Source of the DNA: Actinomycetes bacterium
GTDB taxonomy: Bacteria; Actinomycetota; Actinomycetes; Actinomycetales; Microbacteriaceae
Length of the DNA stretch: 21,817 bases
Reading direction: 5' to 3'
Assembly: GCA_023451265.1 (NCBI GenBank)
Contig: JAEYAG010000055.1
Coordinates: 1-21,817, forward strand
Of the stretch, positions 20,776-21,817 are shown piece by piece (within the stretch, counting starts at the first letter, position 1; each line of letters starts with the position of its first letter). A program made the translations under genes and the position numbers. The notes below the pieces were generated by a model that made no database searches, was not told the origin of the DNA, and saw only the letters and a program-made list of their open reading frames with translations.

Positions 20776-21817
20776 GCATCTGCGATGTCCCGGTCATCTC
20801 CTCGGTCTGCGACTTCGTCGGCGAAGGCGTCGCGTCCCTTGTGGCCGCCCCGTTCGACTGGCTCGGCCAGGCGATGGCCGGCGCCGCCGCCTGGCTGTTC
20901 GAGGCGGTGTGGTGGGTCTTCGACACCACGACGCTCGTGGACGTCACGAGCGCCGAGTACGTCGGCATCTACAACATCCTGTTCGGCGTCGCCGCGTTCA
21001 TCATGCTCGTGTTCTTCTGCTTGCAGCTCATCACGGGCCTCATCCACCGCGACCCGACCGCCCTGTCCCGTGCCGCCCTCGGGCTCGCCAAGAGCGTCCT
21101 CGGATCGTTCCTGGTCATCACCCTCACCGCCCTGCTGCTGGAAGTCACAGACCAGCTCGCGGTCGGCATCGTGCAGGCCACCGGGAACTCAATGGAGACG
21201 ATGGGCACGCAGATCGCGCTCCTCGCCACCGGGCTCGCGGGCATCAACCTCGCCGCGCCCGGCGTCGGCGCGATCCTGACGATCTTCCTCGCGGGCCTCG
21301 CCATCAGCGCGGCGGCCATCGTGTGGTTCTCCCTGCTCATCAGGAAGGCGCTGCTCCTGGTGGCGATCGTCTTCGGCCCGGTCGCTCTCGCCGGGGCGAC
21401 GTGGGACGCGACCAAGGGGTGGTTCGCCAAGTGGGCCACGTTCGTCATCGCACTGATCTTCTCCAAGCTCGTGCTCGTCGTGATCTTCCTCGTGGCGATC
21501 GGCCAGGTCGCCTCGCCCATCGAAGCCGACCTCGCTTCCATCAGCGATCCCATCGCCGGCGTCGTCCTCATGTTCGTCGCGGCGTTCGCGCCCTACATCA
21601 CCTACAAGTTCCTGAGCTTTGTCGGGTTCGATATGTACCACGCGATGAGCTCCGAGCAGGAGGCCAAGTCCGCCCTCAACCGGCCCATCCCGATCCCCGC
21701 CGCACCGTCCGCCGACAGCGCGAAGAAGGTGCTTGACGGCGGCGCCGCGCCCAGCAATGGGAGCGGTGGGACGGGCGGCTCCGGCGGCGGTGCGCCCGCC
21801 GCTCCTGCGGGCAGGGC
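20772..21817 (+). CDS. TrbL/VirB6-like conjugal transfer channel protein (partial)
   Basis: An open frame of 348 codons that runs off the window end. The N-terminus (ICDVPVISSVCDFVGEGV) precedes an amphipathic region and about six to seven membrane helices between residues 62 and 285, including YNILFGVAAFIMLVFFCLQLI, a long helix pair around 165-200 (GAILTIFLAGLAI, then IVWFSLLIRKALLLVAIVFGPVALAG) and SKLVLVVIFLVAIGQ. The conserved LLIRKALLL...FGPVALAG segment is characteristic of TrbL/VirB6 inner-membrane channel proteins of type IV secretion. A hydrophilic tail rich in Gly, Ser, Ala and Pro begins near 305. GTG 20772 overlaps the 14-codon ORF stop. The real end lies beyond the window. Confidence 0.85.
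   Translation, partial: MSICDVPVISSVCDFVGEGVASLVAAPFDWLGQAMAGAAAWLFEAVWWVFDTTTLVDVTSAEYVGIYNILFGVAAFIMLVFFCLQLITGLIHRDPTALSRAALGLAKSVLGSFLVITLTALLLEVTDQLAVGIVQATGNSMETMGTQIALLATGLAGINLAAPGVGAILTIFLAGLAISAAAIVWFSLLIRKALLLVAIVFGPVALAGATWDATKGWFAKWATFVIALIFSKLVLVVIFLVAIGQVASPIEADLASISDPIAGVVLMFVAAFAPYITYKFLSFVGFDMYHAMSSEQEAKSALNRPIPIPAAPSADSAKKVLDGGAAPSNGSGGTGGSGGGAPAAPAGR

Overview
The window is GC-rich throughout, uses many GTG starts, and is packed with 1-4 bp start/stop overlaps. It carries two CarD-family genes and a conjugation module of the actinobacterial type (ArdC, prim-pol, DUF2637, TcpC/VirB8-like, lysozyme-M23, TrbL-like). This points to an actinomycete, most likely of the order Micrococcales (a Microbacteriaceae-like host is my guess). 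No rRNA, tRNA, CRISPR array or complete insertion sequence was recognised.

Left part (1-5376): a decayed 5' end of an MFS efflux gene runs in from outside the window and is broken near 258. It is followed by a 440-bp non-coding scar with a 9-bp tandem repeat. Then come two convergent CarD paralogues sharing a strong 18-bp hairpin terminator, and a full-length uvrA. This looks like a transcription/DNA-repair accessory cluster.

Middle part (5377-12887): a small-molecule stress and detoxification region. A TetR regulator is divergent from DUF1304, a CurA-type NADPH alkenal/curcumin reductase and a type B carboxylesterase, with a perfect 24-bp palindrome between them. Next are a QOR2/NmrA-like NAD(P)-binding oxidoreductase and a MarR regulator, divergent from a phenolic acid decarboxylase (padC) whose catalytic residues are intact. 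Repeated CAAACTA boxes lie at both target promoters. Then follows a recombination scar: a frameshifted 5' piece of an araC-type gene is fused to the 3' end of an MFS gene, which is translationally coupled (GTGA) to an intact AraC-family regulator.

Right part (13102-21817, running off the end): one tightly coupled plus-strand transfer operon of a conjugative element (ICE or plasmid). The order is ArdC-like antirestriction metalloprotein, primase-polymerase, DUF2637 membrane/HTH protein, two uncharacterised proteins, ParB-domain protein, VirB8/TcpC-like protein, lysozyme-M23 cell-wall hydrolase, two paralogous two-helix membrane proteins resembling pilin-type subunits, a 14-codon coupling ORF, and a TrbL/VirB6-like channel protein. 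Relaxase, coupling protein, VirB4-type ATPase and integrase are not in the window and would be expected further downstream.

The most interesting unexplained items are the stop-start-stop-start bridge made by the 14-codon ORF before the TrbL-like gene, hairpins that bury ribosome binding sites in the transfer operon, the shared CAAACTA operator code of the phenolic-acid cluster, the CarD pair beside uvrA, and the araC/MFS scar.
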